Of a DNA stretch of 64,000 nucleotides, positions 17,600 through 26,412 are shown piece after piece. Below the pieces are notes generated by a model that saw nothing but the letters and a program-made list of their open reading frames with translations, was not told where the DNA came from and did not search any database. The position numbers were made by a program, and so were the translations under genes. This DNA is from Kordiimonadaceae bacterium (GTDB lineage Bacteria > Pseudomonadota > Alphaproteobacteria > Sphingomonadales > Kordiimonadaceae). The stretch spans positions 1,984,001 through 2,048,000 of the forward strand of contig JAEPQB010000001.1 in NCBI GenBank assembly GCA_017640725.1, written 5' to 3'. The stretch's first letter is position 1, and every line of letters starts with the position of its first letter.

Positions 17600-18211
17600 A
17601 TGGTGCGCGCCATGTCTTTGGGTTTGAGGGAAATACCAGATCAATCTGTCGAGATGCCTGCGTTTGCGGATCATCCGGATATCCACCTGTTGGTGGATGC
17701 CTGGAACGCATGGCGCGGCAGCGACCTTGTGCCGTCGCGGCGCAATGTGAACCTGTGCGAAATCAGCAAGCTTCTCAATATGATCACTGTGTTTGACATG
17801 GTGTCCCCAACAGAGTTCATCGTGCGCTATATCGGCAGCAGCTTCATGGATTTGTTCGGTCGTGACTATACGGGCGCCAACTATCTGGACCTGACGCCCG
17901 ACGCCCACCGCAAAGTGATTCGCTCCAAGCGACTGATGGCCGTGGTTGAGCAACCCTGCGCCGCCTTCTGGACGGCGAAGCCCATGTTCCGGGAGGGCGT
18001 TTCTCTCAATACTGTTGGCGCCTGCCTGCCCATCGCGCCAACAGCGAAAGATGCGCCGATGCAAATGATGCAGTTGATGGTCCTGCTGGAGCCGGCGCCT
18101 TTTACGTCCTTTGTAAAAAAGAATGAGCATGTCATGATCAAAAACTCTGACGTGTTTTTGGCGGTCGATATTGGCGCAGGCTTGCCTTCCCTTCCTGTGG
18201 GGCCGGTGTAA
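17600..18211 (+). CDS. PAS domain protein (PAS_5 type)
   Basis: This 203-aa protein resembles the PAS_5 family common in alphaproteobacteria. A single sensory fold covers about residues 20-165, with FADHPDIHLLVDAWNAWRG at the start and FIVRYIGSSFMDLFGRDYTG in the middle. There is no output domain, signal or membrane segment, so it probably acts through another protein. Two in-frame ATGs (17600 and 17612) are possible and neither has a strong ribosome-binding site. It precedes the HxlR-type regulator in the same direction by 49 bp. A functional link is not shown. Confidence 0.8.
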   Translation: MVRAMSLGLREIPDQSVEMPAFADHPDIHLLVDAWNAWRGSDLVPSRRNVNLCEISKLLNMITVFDMVSPTEFIVRYIGSSFMDLFGRDYTGANYLDLTPDAHRKVIRSKRLMAVVEQPCAAFWTAKPMFREGVSLNTVGACLPIAPTAKDAPMQMMQLMVLLEPAPFTSFVKKNEHVMIKNSDVFLAVDIGAGLPSLPVGPV

Positions 18212-18260
18212 CACATTCTAGTTGCTGGTGATTTCGCGCCTTTCTTGGTAAACAGCATTC

Positions 18261-19202
18261 ATGGCTCAAGCTTCTGCAACTCCTTCTGCTGACAATATGG
18301 TGCGCACCTGTTCTATCTGGCGCGCGCTCGAAGATATTGGCGACGCGCCGGCACTCCTTATTCTGGAAGCGATCTGGATGGGGGCAAGCCGATTCGGTGA
18401 GTTGCAAAAGCAAACCGGCCTGCTGAAAGCCTTATTGTCGGATCGCCTGAAGCGGCTGGTGGACAAGCAAATCATCGTCAAGCGCCCGCTTATGGACGCG
18501 CCAAAATCGCACCATTATGTGCTGACCCATAAGGGTGTGGAACTGTTCCCCGTTGTTTTGATGCTGTACCGTTGGGAGCGCCAGTGGGGTTTTGACCCGT
18601 CCCGGCGGCAATTGCAAATCAAACACGAAACCTGTGGCCAGGTGCTGGAACCCGTTACTGTGTGCGGCGCGTGTGACGAGATTTTCACCCTTGAAGATGT
18701 GGCTTGGCAACCAGGACCTGGTGTGGGCTGGATGGCACCACATTATAGCCGGCGCCGCAATCAGCAAACCATTCAGTCAGAGCGGCCATCGCTGCTGAAG
18801 GGGTCGGTTGAGATACTGGGCGACAGATGGGCTGCCCTCATAATGCGTGCGGTTTTCACGGGCGTGCGGCGGTTCGATGGCATCCAGGCTGACACAGGCG
18901 CAGTGCCCAACACACTCTCGGATCGGCTGAAGTCGCTAACCGACTTGGGTGTGATTGAAGCGCGTCCCTATCAGCACACACCTGTTCGGCACGAATACTT
19001 TCTGACCCGCAAAGGGTATGATTATTATTACATCATTATGATGCTTATGCTTTGGGGTGATGCCTTCTATGGCTCGCCGGAAGGTGCGCCAGTGTTATTG
19101 ACCCACAAGGCATGTGGGCAAGAGCTAAAGCCCCATATTATTTGTGGTTCTTGCGGTGAAACTGTACAGCCACAGGATGTTTCCATTCTTACTAAGGACT
19201 AG
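18261..19202 (+). CDS. Tandem HxlR-type winged-helix regulator
   Basis: This 313-aa protein contains two HxlR/MarR-like winged-helix domains in one chain, about residues 10-150 and 165-310. Each has a recognition region of the same type (LLSDRLKRLVDKQIIVKR and TLSDRLKSLTDLGVIEAR) and a downstream zinc-ribbon-like tail: ETCGQVLEP...CGAC in the first and KACGQELKP...CGSC in the second. HxlR proteins normally act as dimers, so this looks like an internally duplicated 'pseudo-dimer'. It lies just upstream of the oxygenase-thiolase-DUF1295 genes in the same direction and is their likely regulator, by position. Confidence 0.88.
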   Translation: MAQASATPSADNMVRTCSIWRALEDIGDAPALLILEAIWMGASRFGELQKQTGLLKALLSDRLKRLVDKQIIVKRPLMDAPKSHHYVLTHKGVELFPVVLMLYRWERQWGFDPSRRQLQIKHETCGQVLEPVTVCGACDEIFTLEDVAWQPGPGVGWMAPHYSRRRNQQTIQSERPSLLKGSVEILGDRWAALIMRAVFTGVRRFDGIQADTGAVPNTLSDRLKSLTDLGVIEARPYQHTPVRHEYFLTRKGYDYYYIIMMLMLWGDAFYGSPEGAPVLLTHKACGQELKPHIICGSCGETVQPQDVSILTKD

Positions 19203-19296
19203 CCGCATCCCCCAAAGGTTGACATTTGGGCGCGAATCATTCATACCGCAGTAACTATTATAAACATACCAAAAATATTTACGCCAGGAATGAAGC

Positions 19297-20763
19297 ATGC
19301 CCACTCTCGTAAACACTGTCGCCGCGACGGTCTCGGAAAATGATCACCCCTATATGAACGGCGCCTGGACGCCAAACTATGACGAATATGACGCGAACGA
19401 CATGGAAGTGATTGGGGAAATTCCAACCGACATTGACGGCATTTACGTGCGTAACACCGAAAATCCGGTGCATGATGCAATTGGCAAATATCATCCATTT
19501 GACGGCGACGGCATGCTGCACATGATGCGCATTTCAAACGGCAAGGCGGAATACAAGAACCGGTTTGTGCGCACACGTGCATTTGAAGCGGAAGCCGAGG
19601 CTGGCGAGGCCCTGTGGATTGGCTGCATGGGCAAGCCGGACCGGTCCAAACGGCCGGGTTGGGGTGCGCACAGCTATCTGAAAGACAGTAGCTCCACGGA
19701 TGTGCTTGTGCATGCCGGTAAAATCTTGTCCACCTTCTGGCAGTGCGGTGAGGGCTACCGCCTTGACCCACAATCACTCGACACGCTGGGTATTGAGGGC
19801 TGGACGCCGATTGATGGCATTTCAGCCCACCCGAAGGTGGACTTGAACACTGGCGAGTTGATGTTCTTCAACTATTCAACACACTTCCCCTACATGCATT
19901 ACGGCGTTGTGGGTGCCGACAACAAGCTGAAGCATTATATTCCTGTGGAACTGCCCGGGCCGCGCCTGCCGCACGACATGGCCTTCACCAAGAATTTCTC
20001 TATCCTGAATGACTTTCCGCAGTTTTGGCTCAAGGAAGCCATCAAGCAAAAGCTTTACATCCCGGTCTATGACGACAGCATGCCGGCGCGCTTTGCCGTG
20101 TTGCCCCGCTACGGGAACCCTGAAGACATCAAATGGTTTGAGGCAGAAAACACCTACGTGCTGCATTTCCTGAATGCGTTCGAGGACGGGGACGAAGTGG
20201 TGATGGACGGATATTTCCAGGAAAACCCACGCCCGGACCCGCTGATGTCTATGCCTGAAAAATATCAGCTGCTGGGCTCCAACGTGGACCTGCATTCGCT
20301 GCAAACATACCTGCACCGCTGGCGGTTCAATATGAAAACGGGTGAGACCATTGAAGAACGCCTGTATGATGATGAGATCGTCGAGTTTGGCACCTTCAAC
20401 CAAAACATGATGGGCGAAAAATACCGCTATGTTTACAGTGTTTTGGGTGAAAAAGGCTGGTTCCTGTTCACTGGACTGGTGAAGCATGACCTGGAAACGG
20501 GTGAAACCAAGCGCTATGATTTTGGGGAGCAGCGCTATGGCTCGGAAGCGCCTTTTATTCCACGTAAAGGCGCCGTTGACGAAGACGATGGTTACATTAT
20601 CAGCTTCATCACCGACATGAAGCTTGATCGGTCCGAGTGTGTCATTCTGGACGCAAAAGACATTGAAAAAGGCCCAGTTTGCCAAATAATCCTACCGCAC
20701 AGGATCTGCAGCGGCACGCACGCCGTATGGGCAGAGGCGGGGGAACTTGAGGGAGCCGCATAA
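19297..20763 (+). CDS. Carotenoid/lignostilbene cleavage oxygenase
   Basis: This 488-aa non-haem iron dioxygenase of the carotenoid cleavage family splits a carbon-carbon double bond in stilbenoids, apocarotenoids or similar molecules. The four iron-ligand histidines can be assigned to His178 (SAHPK), His226 (LPHDMAF), His290 (YVLHFLNAFED) and His475 (GTHAVW), at normal spacing. There is no signal peptide, so it is cytosolic. A single substrate cannot be chosen from sequence. Lignostilbene-type activity is suggested by similarity to bacterial enzymes. It is followed after 3 bp by a thiolase, so it is part of a catabolic operon. Confidence 0.92.
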   Translation: MPTLVNTVAATVSENDHPYMNGAWTPNYDEYDANDMEVIGEIPTDIDGIYVRNTENPVHDAIGKYHPFDGDGMLHMMRISNGKAEYKNRFVRTRAFEAEAEAGEALWIGCMGKPDRSKRPGWGAHSYLKDSSSTDVLVHAGKILSTFWQCGEGYRLDPQSLDTLGIEGWTPIDGISAHPKVDLNTGELMFFNYSTHFPYMHYGVVGADNKLKHYIPVELPGPRLPHDMAFTKNFSILNDFPQFWLKEAIKQKLYIPVYDDSMPARFAVLPRYGNPEDIKWFEAENTYVLHFLNAFEDGDEVVMDGYFQENPRPDPLMSMPEKYQLLGSNVDLHSLQTYLHRWRFNMKTGETIEERLYDDEIVEFGTFNQNMMGEKYRYVYSVLGEKGWFLFTGLVKHDLETGETKRYDFGEQRYGSEAPFIPRKGAVDEDDGYIISFITDMKLDRSECVILDAKDIEKGPVCQIILPHRICSGTHAVWAEAGELEGAA

Positions 20764-20766
20764 GCC

Positions 20767-22002
20767 ATGACCAAAATCTATATCCTTGGTGGTTACCAAA
20801 GCGATTTTGCCCAGAACTGGGACAGGGAAGGCAAAAGCCTTTTTGATCTTTTCTCTCACTCGGTCCTGAGCGCGTTAGAAAATACGCAAATCGACGCCAA
20901 GGATGTGGAAGTTGGGCATGTCGGCAATTTTGTGGCTGAATTGTTCACGGGCCAAGGCATGCTGGGTGGCTTTTTTGGCCATGTGCACCCTGATATGGCG
21001 GGCATGCCGGCCTCACGCCACGAGGGCGCATGCGCGTCAGGTTCGCTTGCTATCCTGGGTGCGATGGCAGACATTGAAAGCGGTCGCTACAATCTTGCGT
21101 GCGTGGCCGGTGTTGAGATGATGCGCAATGTATCCGGCCAGCAGGCCGCTGATAACTTGGGTGCCGCCATTTGGGTGGGTGAAGAGGCCCAGCAAGCCAA
21201 GTATATTTGGCCTGCCATGTTCTCAGACCTGGCGGAAGAATATGACGAGCGCTATGGCCTCCGGTACGACCATTTGGCGGAAATCTCGAAAAAGAATTTT
21301 GCCAACGCACGCCGGAACCCCAACGCGCAAGCGCGCGGTTGGCAATTCAACGATGAGAGCTTTTCAGCCCATGACGAAGCGAACCCGGTTGTTGAGGGCT
21401 GGATGAGGCGGCAAGACTGCAGCCAGATTTCTGATGGCGCAGCAGTTGTCATGCTGGCGTCAGAGAGCTATGCGGCGGATTATGCAAAAAAACGCGGGCT
21501 GTCGCTTGCAGATTTTGCTTTCATCGAAGGCTGGGGCCACACAACCGCACCCATGTTGATGAGCACCAAAATGGCTTCAAGTAAAAATGAGGACTATGTT
21601 CTGCCCTGGACGCGCAAGGCGATTTCAGATGCTTACGCACGTGCAGGCATTGGCGGCGCGGATGCGCTGGATGCGATCGAAACACATGATTGTTTTTCCA
21701 TCACGGAATATATGGCCATCGAGCATTTTGGCGTGACAGAGCCTGGCAAGGCATGGCAGGCAATCGACGCCGGTAAAGTGGCGTTTGATGGTGACTTGCC
21801 GGTGAATCCCTCAGGCGGATTGATCGGCCTTGGGCACCCGGTGGGTGCCACAGGCGTGCGCATGATGCTTGATGCAAGCAAACAAGTCACCGATAGTGCA
21901 GGGGATTATCAGGTGGGAGGTGCCAACCGAGTTGGCACATATAATGTGGGCGGCTCCGGCACAACCAATTGTGCCTTCATCATCGGGGCTGAGAGAGGCT
22001 AG
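20767..22002 (+). CDS. SCP2-type thiolase / acetyl-CoA acetyltransferase family
   Basis: This 411-aa thiolase-fold protein is of the SCP2/lipid-transfer type. The nucleophilic Cys89 sits in EGACASGSLAI, and the His motif GLIGLGHPVGATG and closing NVGGSGTTNCAFI are present. Such enzymes cleave or form 3-ketoacyl-CoA bonds. The type is frequent in degradation of sterols and aromatic side chains. It begins 3 bp after the oxygenase stop and ends 5 bp before the DUF1295 gene, so all three are translated from one transcript. Confidence 0.9.
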   Translation: MTKIYILGGYQSDFAQNWDREGKSLFDLFSHSVLSALENTQIDAKDVEVGHVGNFVAELFTGQGMLGGFFGHVHPDMAGMPASRHEGACASGSLAILGAMADIESGRYNLACVAGVEMMRNVSGQQAADNLGAAIWVGEEAQQAKYIWPAMFSDLAEEYDERYGLRYDHLAEISKKNFANARRNPNAQARGWQFNDESFSAHDEANPVVEGWMRRQDCSQISDGAAVVMLASESYAADYAKKRGLSLADFAFIEGWGHTTAPMLMSTKMASSKNEDYVLPWTRKAISDAYARAGIGGADALDAIETHDCFSITEYMAIEHFGVTEPGKAWQAIDAGKVAFDGDLPVNPSGGLIGLGHPVGATGVRMMLDASKQVTDSAGDYQVGGANRVGTYNVGGSGTTNCAFIIGAERG

Positions 22003-22007
22003 AAACC

Positions 22008-22871
22008 ATGAAACTATTTCTCGTTGTCATTTTTTGTGCAGCCCTTGGGCTTGGTGTTGCCTGGGCAGGCGGCCAAGGTGGAGCCGAGTTTGGACCCGTA
22101 TCCGTGATGCTGGTGTGCGGCGCCATTGCGTTTGGTGTGAACTGGCTTGCCTTCATCCCTGCAAATGTTTTTCAGACCGAGAAATATTATGACCTCACCG
22201 GGTCATTGACTTATCTGTCCACGGTTGGTTTTGCGGCTTATTTTTCCCAGCCACTTGATTTGCGCGGTACCATTGTTGCGATTATGGTGGCGGTATGGGC
22301 GGTGCGTCTTGGCTCTTTCCTTTATGCCCGAATCAAAAAAGACGGCAAAGACCGTCGTTTCGACAAAATCAAAACCTCGCCCATGCGCTTTTTGATGACA
22401 TGGACCATTCAGGGTCTTTGGGTTGTGTTAACTGCCGCTTGCGCATTTGCCGTGATCACCAGCACCGCGAATGTTCCGCTTGGCCTGTTCGCTTATGTGG
22501 GCATCGCTCTTTGGCTGATTGGTTTTGTGATTGAAGTGATGGCCGATGAGCAGAAAAAAGCCTTCCGTGCGGACCCTGCCAACAACGGCAAATTTATCAG
22601 CACTGGTGTGTGGGCATGGTCGCGCCACCCGAATTACTTTGGCGAGATTGTTCTTTGGCTTGGCATCGCTGTGATGGCGATCCCGGTCCTGTCTGGCCCG
22701 CAATGGGCCGTAATGATTTCGCCCATCTTCGTATTTGTACTGCTGACCAGAGTGAGCGGCGTGCCAAAGCTTGAACATCACGCCAACAAAACCTGGGGCG
22801 AAGACCCCGCTTATCAGGCCTATAAAGCCAACACACCCGTTTTGATGATGAAGCCGCCCGCCAAAGCGTGA
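22008..22871 (+). CDS. DUF1295 / steroid-5-alpha-reductase-like membrane protein
   Basis: This 287-aa integral membrane protein has about seven hydrophobic segments. It contains the DUF1295 signature, with QTEKYYDLTGSLTYL near residue 55 and GVWAWSRHPNYFGEI near residue 205, the part that resembles steroid 5-alpha reductases and isoprenylcysteine methyltransferases. The family's reactions are largely unproven. Third in the oxygenase-thiolase operon, it may reduce or modify a hydrophobic intermediate at the inner membrane. This is inference from context. Confidence 0.88.
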   Translation: MKLFLVVIFCAALGLGVAWAGGQGGAEFGPVSVMLVCGAIAFGVNWLAFIPANVFQTEKYYDLTGSLTYLSTVGFAAYFSQPLDLRGTIVAIMVAVWAVRLGSFLYARIKKDGKDRRFDKIKTSPMRFLMTWTIQGLWVVLTAACAFAVITSTANVPLGLFAYVGIALWLIGFVIEVMADEQKKAFRADPANNGKFISTGVWAWSRHPNYFGEIVLWLGIAVMAIPVLSGPQWAVMISPIFVFVLLTRVSGVPKLEHHANKTWGEDPAYQAYKANTPVLMMKPPAKA

Positions 22872-22949
22872 CAATATTGATTGTGTGACGACCGCCAGAA
22901 ACTGTTTGGTAACCAATGAGCGAATAGGTTAGCGTTTCAGTGGGGGTGA

Positions 22950-24983
22950 ATGCTTGGCAGCGGAAAGGCTTGCGCATTCGCAATGGCGGACGGAGACCAA
23001 AACAAAGCACTAAAACCTGCGAGCCTCGACATGCAGCTCGGGGAATTGGTTTTAAGCTCCATGTCAGTTGGTGCAGCAGCACTTGACGCCGATGGCACCT
23101 ATGTTTCGATCAATGATGAATGGCGTCGGTTACTGCGCTTTAACGCCAGCTATGACATGATTGGTCGCTCGCATTTCGACGTATGTCGCAATTTCCTGAG
23201 GCCCGCGGACCTTGCAAAACTAGCCAACGGTGAGGTCATTCGTGATCAGCTGCTGGACCTGGGGCCCTCTCAAGACGGGGAAGATAGTGATTCCGTTCTG
23301 AGATGGAGTGCATCCCCAACTGCACCAGCTGATGATTGCGGTGATGGTCAAGCTTGCTTTGTCGTGATTATTCGCAGGTTCGGGCAGCCTGAAGAAGAAA
23401 CCCAGCGATTACTGCGAGAACGAGATCAGCTGCGGTTTGCAGTGGACGGTGCAGACTACGGTCTGTGGGACTGGAACATTGCCACCGGCGAAGTTTATTT
23501 CAGCCAGCGCTACATGGGCATGCTGGGGTATGAGCAATATGAACTCCCCCATGCGTACAGTACGTGGGAGTTGCTTTGCAAACCGGAAGATCTGGTCGAA
23601 TACAATCAGGGTGTTGAAGACTATATTGCCGCTGGCACAGGCTATCTTCAGGACGAGTTCGAAATGCGCTGCAAGGATGGGCGCTATATATGGGTGCTCA
23701 GTCGCGGAAAAATCGTCAGTCGCCGCCGGGATGGTTCACCGCTCAGGGTTGTAGGTACACACCAAGACATTACCGAACTTAAAGAACGCGAAGCGGAGCT
23801 AGTTGCTGCTCGCGACGAGGCGGATAAAGCAAACCAGGCTAAGTCCAATTTCTTAGCGCTTATCAGTCATGAAGTGCGCACGCCTTTGAACGGTATTACC
23901 AGTGTGCTGCAATTGCTGGGTGATGAAGACAACGCAGAAGAGCGGAAGCGCTTGGCGCAACTCGCTCTCAACAGCAGTGATCAGTTGCTAACTGTTCTTT
24001 CTGATGTTTTGGACGTTTCCAAAATGGAAGCGGGTCGCTTTGACCTTAACCCCAAGTCTGTGGTCATAGACGATTTGATCGAAGAACTGTCACAGACGCA
24101 TGCGAAAGCCGCCGAGCAAAAAGGGTTGAAGTTTTCGGCAATAGTGAAAGGCAATGGCAGTCTGGCCTTGAGCCTGGACCCGGTCAGGGTCACGCAAATT
24201 CTGAACAATTATCTGTCCAACGCTACCAAATTTACTGAAGAGGGTGAAGTCGCCCTGTCCGTCGAAGTCGACGAAACATATGGTAGCGGCGACCAGGGCA
24301 AAGTGTTTGTCAGTTTTGCGGTGCGCGATGACGGTATGGGCTTAACCCCGAGTGAGCGCGGTAAGCTGTTCCAACCCTTTTATCAGGCCGAAGGAACCCG
24401 TAACCGGTCTTCCGAAGGAACCGGGCTCGGGCTATCTATCTGTAAAAACCTGGCGGCGATGATGGGCGGCAAGGTCTGGTGTGCCAGCAAAAAAGGTTTT
24501 GGCAGTACCTTCTATTTTGAAGCCGCATTTGAGCGTGCAGCAGCGGCCAGTAGCGGCGCCGAAGCAGGCGCCGAGAATGTCGATGCAGTTGATGCCTCCA
24601 GTATTCAGGTGCTGGCAGCCGAAGACAACCCGGTGAACCAGATGATGCTTAAGAAGTTTCTGGTGGAGAAGTTTGGCTATCAGGTAACCACCGTGGGTGA
24701 TGGGCAGCAAGTCATTGAAGCGCTTGTTGAGGGCCAGTTCGATATTATTTTGATGGATATTCACATGCCAATAATGGACGGCGTGACGGCAGCCCGCAAA
24801 ATCAGGATGGCGACACCTGCGTGGTCAAAAACCCCCATTATTGCTTTGACCGCCGATGCTGCCGATATGCATGTAGAAGAGTATTTAGGGGTGGGCATGA
24901 ACGATTGCGTAGCAAAGCCCATCAATTGGCCGGAACTTGATCAAAAAATAAAAGCCTTGGGTGCCAAGCGCGGCGAAGGCTAA
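22950..24983 (+). CDS. Hybrid sensor histidine kinase with two PAS domains and a receiver
   Basis: This 677-aa soluble hybrid kinase has PAS 1 at about 35-145, and PAS 2 with PAC at about 160-280, ending GTHQDITELKERE. HisKA follows with the phosphoryl His307 (LALISHEVRTPLNG). HATPase has N-box NNYLSNATKF, then RDDGMGL and GTGLGLSICKN. The receiver at about 552-670 has Asp603 (ILMDIHMPIMDG). There is no transmembrane segment, so it senses a cytoplasmic signal. Starts at 22950 and 22983 are both possible. Without a DNA-binding output it must pass phosphate to another protein, which I do not see here. It is convergent with DUF2794 and overlaps it by 4 bp. Confidence 0.92.
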   Translation: MLGSGKACAFAMADGDQNKALKPASLDMQLGELVLSSMSVGAAALDADGTYVSINDEWRRLLRFNASYDMIGRSHFDVCRNFLRPADLAKLANGEVIRDQLLDLGPSQDGEDSDSVLRWSASPTAPADDCGDGQACFVVIIRRFGQPEEETQRLLRERDQLRFAVDGADYGLWDWNIATGEVYFSQRYMGMLGYEQYELPHAYSTWELLCKPEDLVEYNQGVEDYIAAGTGYLQDEFEMRCKDGRYIWVLSRGKIVSRRRDGSPLRVVGTHQDITELKEREAELVAARDEADKANQAKSNFLALISHEVRTPLNGITSVLQLLGDEDNAEERKRLAQLALNSSDQLLTVLSDVLDVSKMEAGRFDLNPKSVVIDDLIEELSQTHAKAAEQKGLKFSAIVKGNGSLALSLDPVRVTQILNNYLSNATKFTEEGEVALSVEVDETYGSGDQGKVFVSFAVRDDGMGLTPSERGKLFQPFYQAEGTRNRSSEGTGLGLSICKNLAAMMGGKVWCASKKGFGSTFYFEAAFERAAAASSGAEAGAENVDAVDASSIQVLAAEDNPVNQMMLKKFLVEKFGYQVTTVGDGQQVIEALVEGQFDIILMDIHMPIMDGVTAARKIRMATPAWSKTPIIALTADAADMHVEEYLGVGMNDCVAKPINWPELDQKIKALGAKRGEG

Positions 24984-25366
24984 TCGACTGCTTTCAGGTG
25001 GTGCCTGTCGAAATACTTCAAAAGCTGAGCCAGCTGTTTGCCGCGTTTCAGTGTTTGGCCACCTGGCCCAAGGATACGCCACATGCCCTGACGGTGCGCG
25101 AGCGCTGGTTCCTTGATAATGCGATAGTGCGGCATTTCGCTTGCGCGGCGGAAAATTGAGAACACTGCCTGATCCTTGAGGTGGTCGATGGCATAGTCAC
25201 GCCATAAGCCTGCAGAAACCACACGCCCATAAACGTTTAAAATTTGCGATAGTTCCTGCCGCATGAAATACACAATATCTGATTGCTTTTGCCCCCGAGA
25301 AACAGGGTCATTCGCCGGGGTGGTCAGCGACAGTAGATGAGCTTTGTGCGATGCAATATCGTCCAT
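24980..25366 (-). CDS. DUF2794 family protein
   Basis: This 128-aa protein belongs to DUF2794, an alphaproteobacterial family of unknown function. The hallmark stretch is QILNVYGRVVSAGLWRDYAI, followed by HLKDQAVFSIFRRASEMP. I chose the ATG at 25366 because AGAGGA lies six bases upstream. ATGs at 25387 and 25414 have no such site. It is cytosolic. Its last bases are shared with the convergent histidine kinase gene. Confidence 0.85.
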   Translation of the reverse strand: MDDIASHKAHLLSLTTPANDPVSRGQKQSDIVYFMRQELSQILNVYGRVVSAGLWRDYAIDHLKDQAVFSIFRRASEMPHYRIIKEPALAHRQGMWRILGPGGQTLKRGKQLAQLLKYFDRHHLKAVD

Positions 25367-25643
25367 ATGTTCCTCTAGTATGTCCATTGTGGGGGAAAAG
25401 TTTTTGGAATGCAATGGGGGGTGATTCGCAAATTTTCATCGCTTCGAAGCGCTCAATCACACCCCTAAACCATAGTTTTTACGCCCAAACGTGCCGGAAC
25501 TTCGACGACACGTGTAGTAGAAAGTGAAACCCTTGACCTTGAAAGGCTTTGGTGGGATATCTATATCGGGTTCATAAAGAAAAACGACGACCCGTCGATA
25601 ACGATAAAAAAATAATACGACAGCAACAGAGAGGATCAAACTC

Positions 25644-26357
25644 GTGAAAAATTCAATCTACTCCCGTCGACCATCCGTGGGGCGGAAGGCGCTTGTCGGC
25701 TTAATGGCCGCGGGCGTAGCGGCAACTGTATTGAACACAGTTGCCGGAACGGCAAGCATCGCACATGACCGTGAGTATGGGGACTATGTTTCCGAAGACC
25801 GTGACCTGTCGGGTTTCACTCGGTTGCAGGTGCGTGGTGCTATTGAGCTGGAACTGACAGCTGGTCAGGATTTCTCCGTAACAATTCGCACCCGTGAAGG
25901 GCGCATGGAAGACGTCACCACAGAAGTGGACGGTGATACGCTTGTCCTTGATATGGATGATGGTCGCCGTCGCAGCTGGTGGGAAGACACGGACGTCGAA
26001 GTCACGATCACCATGCCAACGCTCGCCGAGCTTGAAGTGCTTGGTGCGGTGGACGGCGAGATTTTCGCGGTCGACAGTGACGACATCGAAATCGATGTAC
26101 GCGGCGCTGCTGATGTGGAAATCGAAGGCAAATGCGGCACGCTCACCGTTGATGTGCGCGGTGCCGGTGACATTGATGCTGATGACCTGAAGTGCGAGAA
26201 CGTTGAAGTGGACGTTAAGGGTGCTGGTTCTGCGTCTGTGTATGCAAGCGAAAGCATTGATGCGCGTGTGTCAGGCGTTGCAAGCATTTCCGTATACGGC
26301 GACCCCAAAGATGTGCGCAAGCACGCCGGCGGTCTTTCCAGTATTTCAATTAAATAA
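25644..26357 (+). CDS. Secreted DUF2807 (GIN) domain protein, paralogue 1
   Basis: This 237-aa exported protein has a signal peptide covering about residues 1-43, ending after VAGTASIAHD. The rest is a DUF2807/GIN domain, a beta-solenoid-like fold once called a putative autotransporter adhesin head. Rungs recur with VRGAADVEIEG, VRGAGDIDAD and VKGAGSASVYA. The start is a GTG with GAGAGGAT upstream. There is no anchor, so it should be periplasmic or released. Its neighbour 55 bp downstream is a paralogue of equal length, so this is a tandem duplication with diverged sequence. Function is unknown. Confidence 0.85.
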   Translation: MKNSIYSRRPSVGRKALVGLMAAGVAATVLNTVAGTASIAHDREYGDYVSEDRDLSGFTRLQVRGAIELELTAGQDFSVTIRTREGRMEDVTTEVDGDTLVLDMDDGRRRSWWEDTDVEVTITMPTLAELEVLGAVDGEIFAVDSDDIEIDVRGAADVEIEGKCGTLTVDVRGAGDIDADDLKCENVEVDVKGAGSASVYASESIDARVSGVASISVYGDPKDVRKHAGGLSSISIK

Positions 26358-26412
26358 CCGAGTTGCCCCTCGCGACCACGAGGGGTGCATCCAATTGATG
26401 AGGGGATAGAGG

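Noticed and set aside
25457-25639. A 60-residue reading frame on the minus strand before the DUF2807 genes
   Set aside because: No ribosome-binding site, odd composition, and it lies in the promoter region of the first DUF2807 gene.
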